DNA of 64,000 bases from Arthrobacter sp. KBS0702 (GCF_005937985.2 NZ_CP042172.1:992001-1056000); one strand, 5' to 3'. Counted from the first letter of the stretch, positions 27,118 through 37,672 are shown. Program-made: numbers and translations. The notes: generated by a model not told the origin, from the letters alone.

Positions 27118-28499
27118 CGCCGGCCTCCCGCGCCGCGGCGCACATCGGCAGCAGCCGTGAGCCCCGGGGATCCGCCCTGGTCGAAGGCCGACCAGGCGGC
27201 CGGGAGCGGGGTGGCCGCGGAGACGGCCACGGCGTGCCAGCCGCCGCGGCGAAGGATTTCCAGGACCGGGCCGGTGTCAGCTCCGCGGTCGGTGATGACG
27301 AGGGCGAAGGCATTCGCGCCGAACCCTGCCGCCGGGGCGAGGGCCCCCGCCTCGGCCGCCGAGAGCCGCCCCAGGATCGCGAGGATGGGCCCGCGGAGCC
27401 GGTGGGCCGAGAGCTTGTCCATCAGCCGGTCGTCGAACGGCTGCGGACCGGCGTCGGCGCTCGGGTGGTGCGGCCCGGTGAGCTGGATCGCCGCGAGGCT
27501 CTCCGCGATGGACTGCAGGCCGCCGGCACCGGAGTATTCGTCGGCTTCCGGTTCGGGCGCCGACGGGGAATGCAGGAACGCCGGGTCGCCGGCCGGGTCC
27601 AGGCAGCGCAGCGCGTAGTTGCGCTCGCCCAGGTGGGCGCTGATGGACATGGCTGCTGTAACGGCCCACTCGAACGCGTCGGTGGTGACGAGTTCGTGCG
27701 CGTCGGCCGCGCTGCCGCCGGCGACGTAGCCGGCGCCATGGGAGTAGGCCAGGAACCGCTGGTCCAGGATGATCGTGGCCTCCGGCGTCGTGACGGATTC
27801 CTCCTGGCGGACCATGAGCGAACCGTGGCGGGCCGTCGCCGCCCAGTGCACCCGGCGCATCGGGTCACCGTTCCGGTACTCGCGGGTCATCACGTCGTCG
27901 TCGCTGGGATTGGCGCGGATCCGCGTCGCCGTGACGCCGTCGTGGCCGCGTGCGCCGGCCAGCCCGGTTTCGGGGAGCTCGACGGCGGCCGGGGTGACGG
28001 TGAGGATGTCGCCGGCGTCGATCGCGTGGCGGTGCACGGAGAGTCCGAACGGGTCGCTGAACTCGGCCGTGACCGGCCCGATCAGGAACTGGCCGCGCTT
28101 CGCGCTCCGCAACTGGTACTCGTAACGGCTGGACCCCGCGGTGGCCGTCCGCGCCGGGAAACGGAAGACCGGAGACTGCCCGAACCGCGAGGGCAGCTGC
28201 TCCTCCATCAGGGCGTGGCCGGTGCCGGGGCCGGTGCGCGCCACCGCCAGCCGGACCGTGGTGGTAGCGGATGTCTCCACCGGGGAGGGGTTGAACTCCC
28301 GGTAGACCTGGAACCGGGGCTTCAACACCCGGGTCCCGGCAAGGGAGAGCAACGGCAGGACCAGCAGCAGCAGGGCCAGCGCCAGCAAGTCGCGGCGTCC
28401 CATCACCTGGGCTGCCAGCAGGGACAGGATCCCAGCCCCGAGCAGGCCCCAGCCACGGGAGCTGAAGATGTTCCTCGGTAACCGGTCCAGCAACGCCAC
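27114..28499 (-). CDS. DUF58 domain protein
   Basis: 461 residues. Two adjacent helices (about 15-60) anchor the protein, followed by beta-rich sequence and the DUF58 signature: SDDDVMTREYRNGDPMRRVHWA and ARHGSLMVRQEE. A von Willebrand-like fold probably follows (ATIILDQRF). DUF58 proteins always go with MoxR ATPases and TgpA transglutaminases. GTG 28499 lies 16 bases after the moxR stop and has GGGAG at about ten bases. Confidence 0.88.
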   Translation of the reverse strand: MALLDRLPRNIFSSRGWGLLGAGILSLLAAQVMGRRDLLALALLLLVLPLLSLAGTRVLKPRFQVYREFNPSPVETSATTTVRLAVARTGPGTGHALMEEQLPSRFGQSPVFRFPARTATAGSSRYEYQLRSAKRGQFLIGPVTAEFSDPFGLSVHRHAIDAGDILTVTPAAVELPETGLAGARGHDGVTATRIRANPSDDDVMTREYRNGDPMRRVHWAATARHGSLMVRQEESVTTPEATIILDQRFLAYSHGAGYVAGGSAADAHELVTTDAFEWAVTAAMSISAHLGERNYALRCLDPAGDPAFLHSPSAPEPEADEYSGAGGLQSIAESLAAIQLTGPHHPSADAGPQPFDDRLMDKLSAHRLRGPILAILGRLSAAEAGALAPAAGFGANAFALVITDRGADTGPVLEILRRGGWHAVAVSAATPLPAAWSAFDQGGSPGLTAAADVRRGAGGRR

Positions 28500-28514
28500 G
28501 GCTGCGCCAGCTCC

Positions 28515-29714
<1,200 letters not shown>

Positions 29715-29876
29715 CGGCAGCCTTTCAGCCCTGGTGCGGCCCGGGCGGAGCGGCAGCGTCTGCCGGGAACCCCATCTCGTGCACGCCTGTATTCCTAACA
29801 GCGTACTAACACAACTGACGATGCAGACAGAGAGTTCCGGGTAATTCTCCGAGCACCCCGCGGCTAGGCTGGATGA

Positions 29877-30809
29877 ATGTGCAATCCGCTCACTCCCGCC
29901 CCCTTCCGCGCGACCGGCAGCGACGCGGCCGACGGCGGTCCCTCCGGAACCGGTTCCTCCGGCCGGAAAGGGTACCCGCCCGCGCCGGAGCCCCTGCCCT
30001 TCCCGGTCATGGACAACCACACGCACCTGGACTTCCCGGACGCTGATTCGTCCCGTGGGGGTCCGGCGGTCAGTATCAAGGACGCCCTCGATGCCGCCGA
30101 GGCCGTGGGGGTCCGGGGCGCCGTGCAGGTGGGCTGCGACCTGGAATCGTCCCGTTTCACCGTGCAGGCCGTGGAGCAGGACTCCCGGCTGCTGGGCGCC
30201 GTCGCACTGCACCCCAACGACGCCCCCGCGTACGCCGCCCGCGGCGAACTCGAGGAGGCCCTCGCTGAGATCGAGGCCCTCGCGGCCCACCCGCGGATCC
30301 GGGCCATCGGGGAGACCGGCCTCGATTTCTTCCGCACCGAGGGGGAGGGGCTGGTCCAGCAGCGGTACTCGTTCCGCCGGCACATCGACATCGCCAAGCG
30401 GCTCGGCCTGACGCTGCAGATCCATGACCGCGACGCGCACGAGGACGTGGTGCAGGTGCTCCGCGAAGAGGGGCCGCCGCAGCGCGTGGTCTTCCATTGC
30501 TTCTCCGGCGGAGAGGAACTGGCCCGCACCTGCAACAGCGAGGGCTGGTACATGTCCTTCGCCGGCACGGTGACGTTCAAGAATGCGGCGAACCTGCGCG
30601 CCGCGCTGGCCATCGCCGAACCCGGCCGGCTGCTGGTCGAGACGGATGCCCCGTTCCTGACCCCGCACCCGCACCGGGGAAGGCCGAACGCCAGTTACAT
30701 GGTTCCGTACACGGTCCGGGCGATGGCGGAATTGACAGGCCGGGAGCTGTCCGGGCTGTGTGCCCAGTTGGCCGAAAACACGCTTCAGGCGTACGGTTCC
30801 TGGGACTAA
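29877..30809 (+). CDS. tatD: TatD family metal-dependent hydrolase
   Basis: 310-residue TIM-barrel deoxyribonuclease of the TatD family. Metal ligands are visible in order: MDNHTHLDFPD, GETGLDFFR, LQIHDRDAHED, VVFHCFSGG and LLVETDAPFL. The first 45 residues (proline/glycine-rich) precede the barrel. ATG 29877 is six bases after TAGGCT (29865-29870), implying a leaderless transcript. The order tatD-rpfB-rsmA-ispE is the same as in mycobacteria (Rv1008-Rv1011), which supports each name. Confidence 0.93.
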   Translation: MCNPLTPAPFRATGSDAADGGPSGTGSSGRKGYPPAPEPLPFPVMDNHTHLDFPDADSSRGGPAVSIKDALDAAEAVGVRGAVQVGCDLESSRFTVQAVEQDSRLLGAVALHPNDAPAYAARGELEEALAEIEALAAHPRIRAIGETGLDFFRTEGEGLVQQRYSFRRHIDIAKRLGLTLQIHDRDAHEDVVQVLREEGPPQRVVFHCFSGGEELARTCNSEGWYMSFAGTVTFKNAANLRAALAIAEPGRLLVETDAPFLTPHPHRGRPNASYMVPYTVRAMAELTGRELSGLCAQLAENTLQAYGSWD

Positions 30810-31089
30810 ATCTGGCCCCCGGCGTCACTGTGGCAACATACCGAGTATGCACAAAATCTTGGTTGGTTTATAACGCTACGGTTACAGTGGTCAACTATTA
30901 GCCGGGGTCGGGGAAGGCCTTCGGATAATTTCACTCCCTCCGGGCGCGCACTGCGGTAAAGAATCCACGTGTGCGCTCTCGTTTGGGGGTGTGGCGGTGC
31001 TCGCGTTTTCCGCAAATATCCGGACCCGTCCGGAGCTGCCCTGGGGGTGTTTGCGCCGGGGAAACGTGTGCGCTTATCCCCGTGCCCGG
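30810..31089 (+). promoter_or_regulatory. Long upstream region of rpfB
   Basis: 280 bases without a supportable gene. Composition falls to A/T-rich at 30835-30900, where TTGGTT and TATAAC are seen, then ATAAC-N6-GTTAC at 30874-30889, a partial match to the reverse of the MtrA box (GTAAC-N6-GTAAC) known before rpf genes. The rest (30910-31089) would be a long leader. I did not find the conserved elements of a c-di-AMP riboswitch. Confidence 0.4.
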
Positions 31090-32271
31090 ATGGTCCAAAA
31101 GATATGGGCAATCGTGGTCAAGTTCTTCACATCGGACGGCAAGGTTAGTTTCGTCAAGGTCGGCGCGCAGCTGGTGGTGCTCATGGCACTGGTGCTGGGC
31201 CTCGTCGCCTTCGTCGGCAACAACAAGACGGTCACCCTGAACGTCGACGGCAAAGTGAGCTCCGTCCAGACGTTCGGCGGCACCGTCGGCCAGGTGGTCC
31301 GGGCCGCCAAGGTGGAGCTGCAGTCCGCCGACAAGGTCTCGCCCTCGGCCGACTCCCATGTGCAGGACGGATCCGTCATCAACGTCAACCTCGCCAAGGC
31401 CGTGAAGGTCAGCGTGGACGGTGCGGAGCGGACGATTAACACCACCGCACCCACCGTGGCCTCCCTGGTGAGCGAACTCGGCGTCGCCAGCGCCTCGGAA
31501 GTTTCCGCCCCCAAGGACGCGCAGCTCGCCGTCTCCGGCTCCTTCGTCAGCATTTCGACGCCGAAGTCCGTGACCATCGTCGCCGACGGCAAGGCCACCC
31601 AGACCACCACGACGGCGGCCACCGTCGGGAACCTGCTCGCCGACGCCGGCATCAAGCTCGGCGCCAGCGACCGCACCTCCCAGCCGGCCAATGCCCCCGT
31701 CGTCAACAACATGGTCGTCAAGGTGTCCCGGGTGGACGCCACCAAGACCGCGGACTCCACCGAGGCCATCCCGTTCGAGACCCTCACCACCGAAGACGCG
31801 ACCATGCTCAAGGGTGAGAAGACGGTCACCCAGGCCGGCGCCGCCGGAAGCATCAGCAAGAGCTTCAAACTGGTGCTGGTGGACGGCCGCGAGGCCTCCC
31901 GGACGCTCGTTTCCCAGAACATCACCCTCCAGCCGGTGACCGAAAAGGTCACGGTCGGCACCAAGGAGAAGCCCAAGGCCGACGTCGCCGCAGCCGCGAA
32001 CACCGGCGCCGCAGCCCCCGCGATGATGAACGAAGCCATGTGGGACAAGATCGCCCAGTGCGAGTCCGGCGGCAACTGGTCCATCAACACCGGCAACGGC
32101 TACTACGGCGGCCTGCAGTTCGACATCCGCACCTGGGTGGGCTCCGGCGGCGGCGCCTACGCCCCGAACGCCAGCCAGGCCACCAAGGCCCAGCAGATCG
32201 ACATCGCCAACCGGGTCTACGCCCAGCGCGGCCTGTCGCCCTGGGGCTGCGGCTGGGCAGCGTCCCGCTAA
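31090..32271 (+). CDS. rpfB: Resuscitation-promoting factor RpfB
   Basis: 393-residue secreted or membrane-anchored muralytic enzyme that helps dormant cells regrow by cutting peptidoglycan. One signal or anchor helix (about 20-40), three DUF348 repeats (about 43-200; each has the TVxxLLxxAG-like step), a G5 domain (about 205-290) and the Rpf catalytic domain (from about 318). The catalytic glutamate is in WDKIAQCESGGNWSI; the end is SPWGCGW. The three-DUF348 plus G5 order is diagnostic of RpfB. ATG 31090 begins the conserved segment; GTG 31066 with GGGGA nearby is an alternative. In the conserved tatD-rpfB-rsmA-ispE run. Confidence 0.93.
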   Translation: MVQKIWAIVVKFFTSDGKVSFVKVGAQLVVLMALVLGLVAFVGNNKTVTLNVDGKVSSVQTFGGTVGQVVRAAKVELQSADKVSPSADSHVQDGSVINVNLAKAVKVSVDGAERTINTTAPTVASLVSELGVASASEVSAPKDAQLAVSGSFVSISTPKSVTIVADGKATQTTTTAATVGNLLADAGIKLGASDRTSQPANAPVVNNMVVKVSRVDATKTADSTEAIPFETLTTEDATMLKGEKTVTQAGAAGSISKSFKLVLVDGREASRTLVSQNITLQPVTEKVTVGTKEKPKADVAAAANTGAAAPAMMNEAMWDKIAQCESGGNWSINTGNGYYGGLQFDIRTWVGSGGGAYAPNASQATKAQQIDIANRVYAQRGLSPWGCGWAASR

Positions 32272-32292
32272 GGAACCACACGAAGGAATCCC

Positions 32293-32313
32293 GCGGCGCC
32301 TGACCTGCGCCGC
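32293..32313. other. GC hairpin after rpfB
   Basis: Seven-base-pair stem GCGGCGC/GCGCCGC with a seven-base loop, followed 20 bases later by a larger hairpin (32334-32368, stem CGAAGGCCGG). Neither has a T run; they may slow transcription or stabilise the rpfB mRNA end. Confidence 0.4.
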
Positions 32314-32333
32314 GCAGGACTTCAACTGGCTGT

Positions 32334-32368
32334 CGAAGGCCGGTCCCGGACCCCGGGGCCGGCCTTCG
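32334..32368. terminator. Terminator-like hairpin between rpfB and rsmA
   Basis: Ten-base-pair perfect stem with inner GGACCCCGG loop pairing. It lacks a T tail and lies just upstream of the rsmA -10 box. Weak as a terminator. Confidence 0.4.
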
Positions 32369-32397
32369 CCGTTGCCGCCGCGGGATAGGATACCTAG

Positions 32398-33309
32398 GTG
32401 ACTGAACCGACCCCCTCCGCCGCCGTCGAGCCTGCCGGGAAGCTGCCCGCAGGCACTCCCGCGCCCCTCCTTGGCGCCACCGACATCCGCAGGCTGGCCG
32501 AGGAAATTGGGGTCCGCCCCACCAAGACGCTGGGCCAGAACTTCGTCATCGACGGAAACACCATCCGCCGCATCGTCGCCGCCGCGGGCATCGGCGCGGA
32601 GGAATCGGTCCTCGAGGTCGGACCCGGTCTCGGCTCGCTGACCCTGGGCCTGTTGGACGCCGCCAAGGCGGTCGTCGCCGTCGAAATCGACCCGGTGCTG
32701 GCCGGCAAGCTCCCCGCCACCGTCAGCCGGTGGCGCCCCGAGGCCGGGGAAAACTTCCACCTGGTCCTCGCCGACGCGATGAAAGTCACCGAACTGCCGG
32801 TGCAGCCGACGGCGCTGGTCGCCAACCTGCCCTACAACGTTGCCGTCCCGGTCGTCCTGCACCTGCTGCAGTACTTCCCGAGCCTGCAGCACGGCTTGGT
32901 CATGGTCCAGGACGAGGTTGCCGACCGGCTGGCGGCGCCCCCGGGCTCCAAGACCTACGGCGTCCCCTCGGTGAAGGCGGCCTGGTACAGCAGTATGCGC
33001 AAGGCCGGCGTGATCGGGATGAATGTCTTCTGGCCGGCGCCCAAGATCCACTCCGGGCTCGTCGCCTTCACCCGCCGGGAACCGCCGGCCACCACCGCCA
33101 CCCGGGAAGCGGTCTTCGCCGTCATCGACGCGGCCTTCGCGCAGCGGCGCAAGACCCTCCGGGCCGCCCTGGCCGGCTGGGCCGGGAGCGCCGTCGAGGC
33201 CGAGCGCTGCCTCCGGGCCGCCGGTGTGGACCCCAGTGCCCGCGGCGAAGTCCTCGACATTGCCGACTTTGCCCGGATCGCCGAAGCGCACGCCCAGCCG
33301 TCGTCCTGA
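32398..33309 (+). CDS. rsmA: RsmA (KsgA), 16S rRNA A1518/A1519 dimethyltransferase
   Basis: 303-residue SAM-dependent enzyme that dimethylates the two adenines of helix 45 in late 30S assembly. Signatures: [20 protein letters not shown], the SAM-binding [16 protein letters not shown], the acidic [10 protein letters not shown] and the catalytic [13 protein letters not shown] 32398 lies exactly six bases after TAGGAT (32386-32391), so a leaderless message is likely. Followed by ispE. Confidence 0.95.
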   Translation: MTEPTPSAAVEPAGKLPAGTPAPLLGATDIRRLAEEIGVRPTKTLGQNFVIDGNTIRRIVAAAGIGAEESVLEVGPGLGSLTLGLLDAAKAVVAVEIDPVLAGKLPATVSRWRPEAGENFHLVLADAMKVTELPVQPTALVANLPYNVAVPVVLHLLQYFPSLQHGLVMVQDEVADRLAAPPGSKTYGVPSVKAAWYSSMRKAGVIGMNVFWPAPKIHSGLVAFTRREPPATTATREAVFAVIDAAFAQRRKTLRAALAGWAGSAVEAERCLRAAGVDPSARGEVLDIADFARIAEAHAQPSS

Positions 33310-33413
33310 CCGGAGCCGCGGCCGCGGGAGCCCCCGCCGCGGCTAGTGCTGTTCCTTCCCGGGAGTGCCTCTCCTGCTTGGAGCCACGGGCCGCCATGCC
33401 ATAGCGTGGAGCC

Positions 33414-34376
33414 ATGAACGCAGTGAGAGGGCGCTTTTCCGCGAGGACCGTCCGGGTCAAGGCACCGGGCAAAGTCAACGTCTCACTGGATGTCGGGCCG
33501 CTGCGCGCGGACGGCTACCACTCGGTCGCCAGCGTCTACCTGGCGGTCTCGCTCTATGAAGAAGTCGCGGCCACCAGCACGGACACCGGGGAGATCACGG
33601 TCAGCATCAGCCCGGCCAGCACCCTGGACCTTGACGGCGTCGACATTCCGCTCGACGAGCGCAACCTCGCGTACAAGGCGGCGGCCATCATGACCGACGT
33701 CTCGGAGCACTCCACCGGCGTCCACCTGGAGATCACCAAACGCGTGCCGGTTGCCGGCGGCATGGGCGGCGGCTCGGCCGATGCCGCGGCGACCCTGCTG
33801 GCCTGCGACGCCCTGTGGGACAGTGGGCTCTCGCGCGACGAGCTGGCCCACCTGGCCGCCGAACTCGGCGCGGACGTGCCTTTCTCGCTGCTGGGAGGCA
33901 CCGCCGTCGGACTGGGCGTGGGCGACGAGCTGTCGCCGGCCCTGGTCAAGGCACAGACCGACTGGGTTCTGGTGACCGCGGACTTTGGCCTGTCCACTCC
34001 GGAGGTCTTCCGCACCCTGGACCGGTTGCGGGCCGCCGAAGGGGTGGAGATCGAGGAGCCCACCTCGGTGGATCCGCGGGTCCTTGCCGCCCTCCGCAGC
34101 GGCGACGCGGACGCGCTGAGCCGTGTCCTCGTCAACGACCTGCAGCGCGCCTCGATTGAGCTGGCGCCCGGGCTGCGCGACGTACTGGGACTCGGCGAAT
34201 CCTGCGGCGCGATCGCCGGCATCGTCTCCGGGTCGGGGCCCACCGTGGCGCTGCTGGCGCACGGTGCGGCCGCCGCGGAGGGGCTCGCCGGGGAACTCCG
34301 GCATCACGGCCTCGACGCCATGGCCGTCCACGGTCCGGTGCACGGTGCCCGCATCATCTCCGATACGCTCCTTTAA
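33414..34376 (+). CDS. ispE: IspE, 4-diphosphocytidyl-2-C-methyl-D-erythritol kinase
   Basis: 320-residue GHMP kinase, the fourth step of the non-mevalonate isoprenoid pathway, with product passing to IspF. Signatures: VKAPGKVNVSLDVGPLRADG for CDP-ME, the glycine-rich VPVAGGMGGGSADAAATL for ATP and GIVSGSGPTVALLA near the end. ATG 33414 is six bases after TAGCGT (33402-33407), again suggesting a leaderless start; GTG 33423 is an alternative but lacks support. Conserved tatD-rpfB-rsmA-ispE order. Confidence 0.94.
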   Translation: MNAVRGRFSARTVRVKAPGKVNVSLDVGPLRADGYHSVASVYLAVSLYEEVAATSTDTGEITVSISPASTLDLDGVDIPLDERNLAYKAAAIMTDVSEHSTGVHLEITKRVPVAGGMGGGSADAAATLLACDALWDSGLSRDELAHLAAELGADVPFSLLGGTAVGLGVGDELSPALVKAQTDWVLVTADFGLSTPEVFRTLDRLRAAEGVEIEEPTSVDPRVLAALRSGDADALSRVLVNDLQRASIELAPGLRDVLGLGESCGAIAGIVSGSGPTVALLAHGAAAAEGLAGELRHHGLDAMAVHGPVHGARIISDTLL

Positions 34377-34460
34377 TAGCTTTGGCCGCATCGACGGCAG
34401 AACCACCCGAGGCCAACAGCGCCTCTAGCTCGACCATTACCTCTAGGAAAGCAGTTCCCC

Positions 34461-36290
34461 GTGGCACACCTGCTCGGCGGCGAGAACCTCACGGTCTCGT
34501 ACGCAACCCGTACCGTCCTCGATGGCATTACCCTCGGCCTTGAAGAGGGCGACCGGATCGGCATGGTGGGCCGCAACGGCGACGGCAAGTCGACCCTCAT
34601 GCGGCTCCTCGCCATGCGCGCCACCCCGGACTCCGGCCGGGTGACCAAGCGCAGCGAGGTCAACATCGGATACCTGGACCAGAGTGACGTGCTCGACGGC
34701 GACCTCACCGTCGGCGCCGCGATCGTCGGCGACCAGGCCGACTATGAATGGGCGCGCAATCCCCAGATCCGCGAAGTCATGGGCGGCCTCGTGTCCGACG
34801 TCGACTGGCACGCGAACGTCCATGCCCTCTCCGGCGGGCAGAAGCGGCGGGTGGCGCTCGCCAAGCTGCTGATCGAGGACCACGACGTCATCATGCTCGA
34901 CGAGCCGACCAACCACCTCGATGTCGAAGGCGTCGCCTGGCTCTCCCGGCACCTTAAGACGCGCTGGCGGCCCAACCAGGGCGCCTTCCTCGTGGTCACC
35001 CACGACCGCTGGTTCCTCGATGAAGTCTGCAACAAGACGTGGGAAATCCACGACGGCATCATGGACCCGTTCGACGGCGGCTACGCCGCCTATGTGCTGG
35101 CCCGTGCCGAACGCGACCGGTCGGCGTCCGTGATGGAAAGCAAGCGCCAGCAGCTCGTCAAGAAGGAACTGGCCTGGCTGCGCCGCGGCGCCCCGGCCCG
35201 CACGGCCAAGCCCAAGTTCCGGATCGAGGCGGCCAACGCCCTGATCGCCGACGTCCCGGAGCCGCGCGACTCGACGGCGCTGAGCAAGATGGCCACCGCC
35301 CGGCTCGGCAAGGACGTGCTGGATCTGGAAAACGTCTCGCTGGACTTCCTCGGCGGCTCAGCCGGGCAGAAGCTCTTCGACAACATCACCCTGCGGCTGG
35401 CGCCCGGCGAACGGCTGGGCCTGGTGGGCGTCAACGGCGCCGGCAAAACCACCCTGCTCAAGCTGCTCAACGGCGAGATCCAGCCGACCTCGGGCAAGGT
35501 CAAGCGCGGCAAGACCGTGGTCACCGCCGTCCTTAGCCAGGAGGTCAAGGAGCTCGACGACGTGTCGGACCTCCGCGTGATCGAGGTGATCGAGCGGGAA
35601 AAGCGCTCCTTCAACGTCGGCGGCAAGGAATTCACCGCCGGCCAGCTGGTGGAGCAGCTCGGGTTCACCAACGAGAAACAGTGGACCCCGGTCAAGGACC
35701 TCTCCGGTGGCGAACGCCGGCGGCTCCAGCTCCTGCGCCTGCTCGTGGGGGAACCCAACGTGCTCATGCTTGACGAGCCCACCAACGACCTTGACACCGA
35801 CACCCTGGCCGCCGTCGAAGACGTGCTGGACGGCTGGCCGGGCACGCTCGTGGTGGTCAGCCACGACCGCTACCTGCTCGAACGTGTCACGGATCACCAG
35901 ATGGCGCTCCTGGGCGACGGCAAGATCCGCGCGCTGCCGCGCGGCGTGGACCAGTACCTGGAACTGCGCGAGGCGGCGATGGCCGGCTCCACGATCACCG
36001 GCGGCGGCAACCCGGTCACCGCCGCCAGCGGCAGTTCCGCCCCGGCAGCCTCCGGCCCCTCGGAAGCCGAAAAACGCGATGCCCGCAAGGCCAAGAACCG
36101 GATCGACCGTCAGCTGGGCAAGCTGCAGCAGCAGGAAGACAAAATCCACGCCCAGATGACCGCCGGGGCCGGCGACGCCAGCAAGTTCGACGAGCTCGCG
36201 GCGTTGAACGCCAAACTCCGGGAACTCGCTGCCGAACGCGAAGCCCTCGAACTGGAATGGCTCGAAGCCCTCGAAGTCCTCGGCGAATAA
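34461..36290 (+). CDS. ABC-F family ATPase (Uup/ribosome-associated type)
   Basis: 609 residues, two ATPase cassettes and no membrane domain. Cassette 1: Walker A GRNGDGKST, signature LSGGQKRRVALA, Walker B MLDEPTNHLD. Cassette 2: GVNGAGKTT, LSGGERRRLQLL, MLDEPTNDLD. The linker between them is helical and charged, and the C-terminus is a coiled coil (KRDARKAKNRIDRQL, KLQQQEDKIHAQM) like Uup. ABC-F proteins bind the ribosome E site, and some protect against antibiotics, but this mycobacterial-style housekeeping location next to ispE argues for a translation role. GTG 34461 has AGGAAAG ten bases upstream. Confidence 0.9.
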   Translation: MAHLLGGENLTVSYATRTVLDGITLGLEEGDRIGMVGRNGDGKSTLMRLLAMRATPDSGRVTKRSEVNIGYLDQSDVLDGDLTVGAAIVGDQADYEWARNPQIREVMGGLVSDVDWHANVHALSGGQKRRVALAKLLIEDHDVIMLDEPTNHLDVEGVAWLSRHLKTRWRPNQGAFLVVTHDRWFLDEVCNKTWEIHDGIMDPFDGGYAAYVLARAERDRSASVMESKRQQLVKKELAWLRRGAPARTAKPKFRIEAANALIADVPEPRDSTALSKMATARLGKDVLDLENVSLDFLGGSAGQKLFDNITLRLAPGERLGLVGVNGAGKTTLLKLLNGEIQPTSGKVKRGKTVVTAVLSQEVKELDDVSDLRVIEVIEREKRSFNVGGKEFTAGQLVEQLGFTNEKQWTPVKDLSGGERRRLQLLRLLVGEPNVLMLDEPTNDLDTDTLAAVEDVLDGWPGTLVVVSHDRYLLERVTDHQMALLGDGKIRALPRGVDQYLELREAAMAGSTITGGGNPVTAASGSSAPAASGPSEAEKRDARKAKNRIDRQLGKLQQQEDKIHAQMTAGAGDASKFDELAALNAKLRELAAEREALELEWLEALEVLGE

Positions 36291-36735
36291 GCCCTCCGCG
36301 GTCCGTTCCGCAGGACATGTCCAGTGCGCAGCGCCAGGAATGGGCATGCCCGCTGCCGCCCTTCCGGGCCCGTGGACATGTCCAGCGGCCAGGCTAAGGG
36401 ATGGGCATGTCCTTTCCAGATCTCCAGGACTAAGGGACATGTCCAGCGGCCAGTCTCAGGGATGGGCATAGTGCGTATATGTCCACTGCCCGCAGCCAGG
36501 AATGGGCATGTCCCTCGGGTGGACGCGGAGGGGCCGGTTGGACATGTCCCGTGTGCACTTCGAGGAATGAGCATGTCCCTTCCCGCTCTCCAGGACCGAG
36601 GGGCATGTCCAGCGGCCAGGCTCAGGAATGGGCATAGTGCGTATATGTCCACTGCGCGCAGCCAGGAATGGGCATGTCCCTCGGGTGGCGCTGCACGGCT
36701 TGGGTGACGGCCGGGTTCAGGACAGACCCGAACCC
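36291..36735. other. Convergent intergenic region holding a palindromic repeat array
   Basis: 445 bases between the ABC-F and TetR stops. About 380 bases (36313-36690) form a repeat array; flanks of 22 and 45 bases show nothing else. Open frames crossing it are composition artefacts. Confidence 0.9.
36313..36690. repeat. Array of seven GGACATGTCC-type units
   Basis: Each unit has a (R)RCATGTCC half (starts at 36313, 36374, 36435, 36479, 36540, 36601, 36645), a 13-base middle, then AGG(A/G)ATGGGCAT(G/A). GGACATGTCC is a perfect ten-base palindrome. Units 3-4 (36435-36522) and 6-7 (36601-36688) are 88-base direct repeats differing at four sites, so the array grew by block duplication. It resembles REP/BIME elements, not a CRISPR, since the 'spacers' repeat too. 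Confidence 0.9.
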
Positions 36736-37422
36736 TCAGTCCTCGGTCTTGAGCTCAGGTTCTTTGCTCAGGCCGGTGAGGCCGTTCCAGGCGAGGTTCA
36801 CCAGGTGCGCGGCCACTTCGCGTTTATCCGGCGTGCGGCTGTCCTGCCACCACTGCCCGGTCATCGCGACCATGCCCACCAGCATCTGGGCGTACATGGC
36901 GCCGTCGGCCGCACTGAACCCGCGGCGGGCGAACTCGTCGGCCAGAATGTACTCCACCCGTGCGGTCACCTGGGAGAGCAGTGTGGAGAACGCGCCTTCG
37001 GGCTGCGAGGGCGGAGCGTCGCGCATCAGGATCCGGAAACCGTCGGTCCGGTCCTCGATATAGCCCAGCAACGCCAGGGCGGCCCGTTCGACCAGGACGC
37101 GCGGCTTGGCTTCCGCGGAGAGGGCGTCGTTGATGGCGCCCAGCAGGATCCGGAACTCGTACTCCACGACCTGGGTGTAAAGGCCCTCCTTGGAGCCGAA
37201 GTGCTCGTAGATCACTGGCTTCGAAACGCCCGCGGCGGAGGCAATTTCCTCGATGGTGGTGCCGTCCAGCCCGCGGAGCGCGAAGAGGCTCCGGCCGACG
37301 CCGATTAGCTGGGTGCGGCGCTGGGGGCCGGTCATCCGGGCCCTGGGGATGTGGCCGGGGGACCGCACCGGCCTGCCGGTGAAGTGGTCCGCCCCTCCGG
37401 ACACGCCTGCGCTCTTGCTCAC
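36736..37422 (-). CDS. TetR family transcriptional regulator
   Basis: 228-residue repressor. The N-terminal helix-turn-helix is clear: RRTQLIGVGRSLFALRG, then GTTIEEIASAAGVSKPVIYEHF and GSKEGLYTQVVE. The C-terminal ligand domain has no recognisable specificity. The start is uncertain: GTG 37422 gives a basic Ser/Gly extension of 29 residues, while ATG 37335 begins right before the helix-turn-helix; AAGG lies twelve bases upstream of the GTG. The gene converges on the ABC-F ATPase across the repeat array. Its target is unknown. Confidence 0.85.
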   Translation of the reverse strand: MSKSAGVSGGADHFTGRPVRSPGHIPRARMTGPQRRTQLIGVGRSLFALRGLDGTTIEEIASAAGVSKPVIYEHFGSKEGLYTQVVEYEFRILLGAINDALSAEAKPRVLVERAALALLGYIEDRTDGFRILMRDAPPSQPEGAFSTLLSQVTARVEYILADEFARRGFSAADGAMYAQMLVGMVAMTGQWWQDSRTPDKREVAAHLVNLAWNGLTGLSKEPELKTED

Positions 37423-37532
37423 AGCACCATCATGCCTTACCCGCCCGCAGGTCCCCGGGCACTGAGTCGCACGAGCAACATCCTTCGTGGCAGAATTGTC
37501 TCTTGTGCCACAGGCTTGACGCCCTGGCACGG

Positions 37533-37604
37533 TCCGCTCTGGTGTAATGGCAGCACCCCGGCCTTTGGAGCCGTGGAGTATAGGTTCGAGTCCTATGGGC
37601 GGAA
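37533..37604 (+). tRNA. tRNA-Gln (anticodon TTG)
   Basis: A 72-base cloverleaf is visible: acceptor TCCGCTC (37533-37539) pairs with GGGCGGA (37597-37603), anticodon loop CTTTGGA gives TTG, and the T-arm ATAGG/CCTAT encloses TTCGAGT. The top anticodon-stem pair is a C-T mismatch. The CCA end is not encoded. The location just upstream of glmU is usual for actinobacteria. Confidence 0.9.
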
Positions 37605-37666
37605 CTTCCTTGGGCGGTCGCTGCCGGAGGAACCGGCCCGGCGGGCTGGTGCCGGCGGGAGTCCAG

Positions 37667-37672
37667 TAGGAT
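37667..37672 (+). promoter_or_regulatory. Probable -10 element for the glmU-prs operon
   Basis: TAGGAT, in the 214-base gap between tRNA-Gln and glmU. A start near 37679 would leave a leader of about 140 bases that can fold (GGTCCGGCTC with GGAGCCGG nearby). Confidence 0.35.

Noticed and set aside
30910..31089. c-di-AMP riboswitch before rpfB
   Set aside because: Such elements precede some rpf genes, but I could not find the conserved core here.
36300..36700. CRISPR-like appearance of the palindromic array
   Set aside because: The intervening stretches are themselves repeated (88-base block copies) and no cas genes are present.
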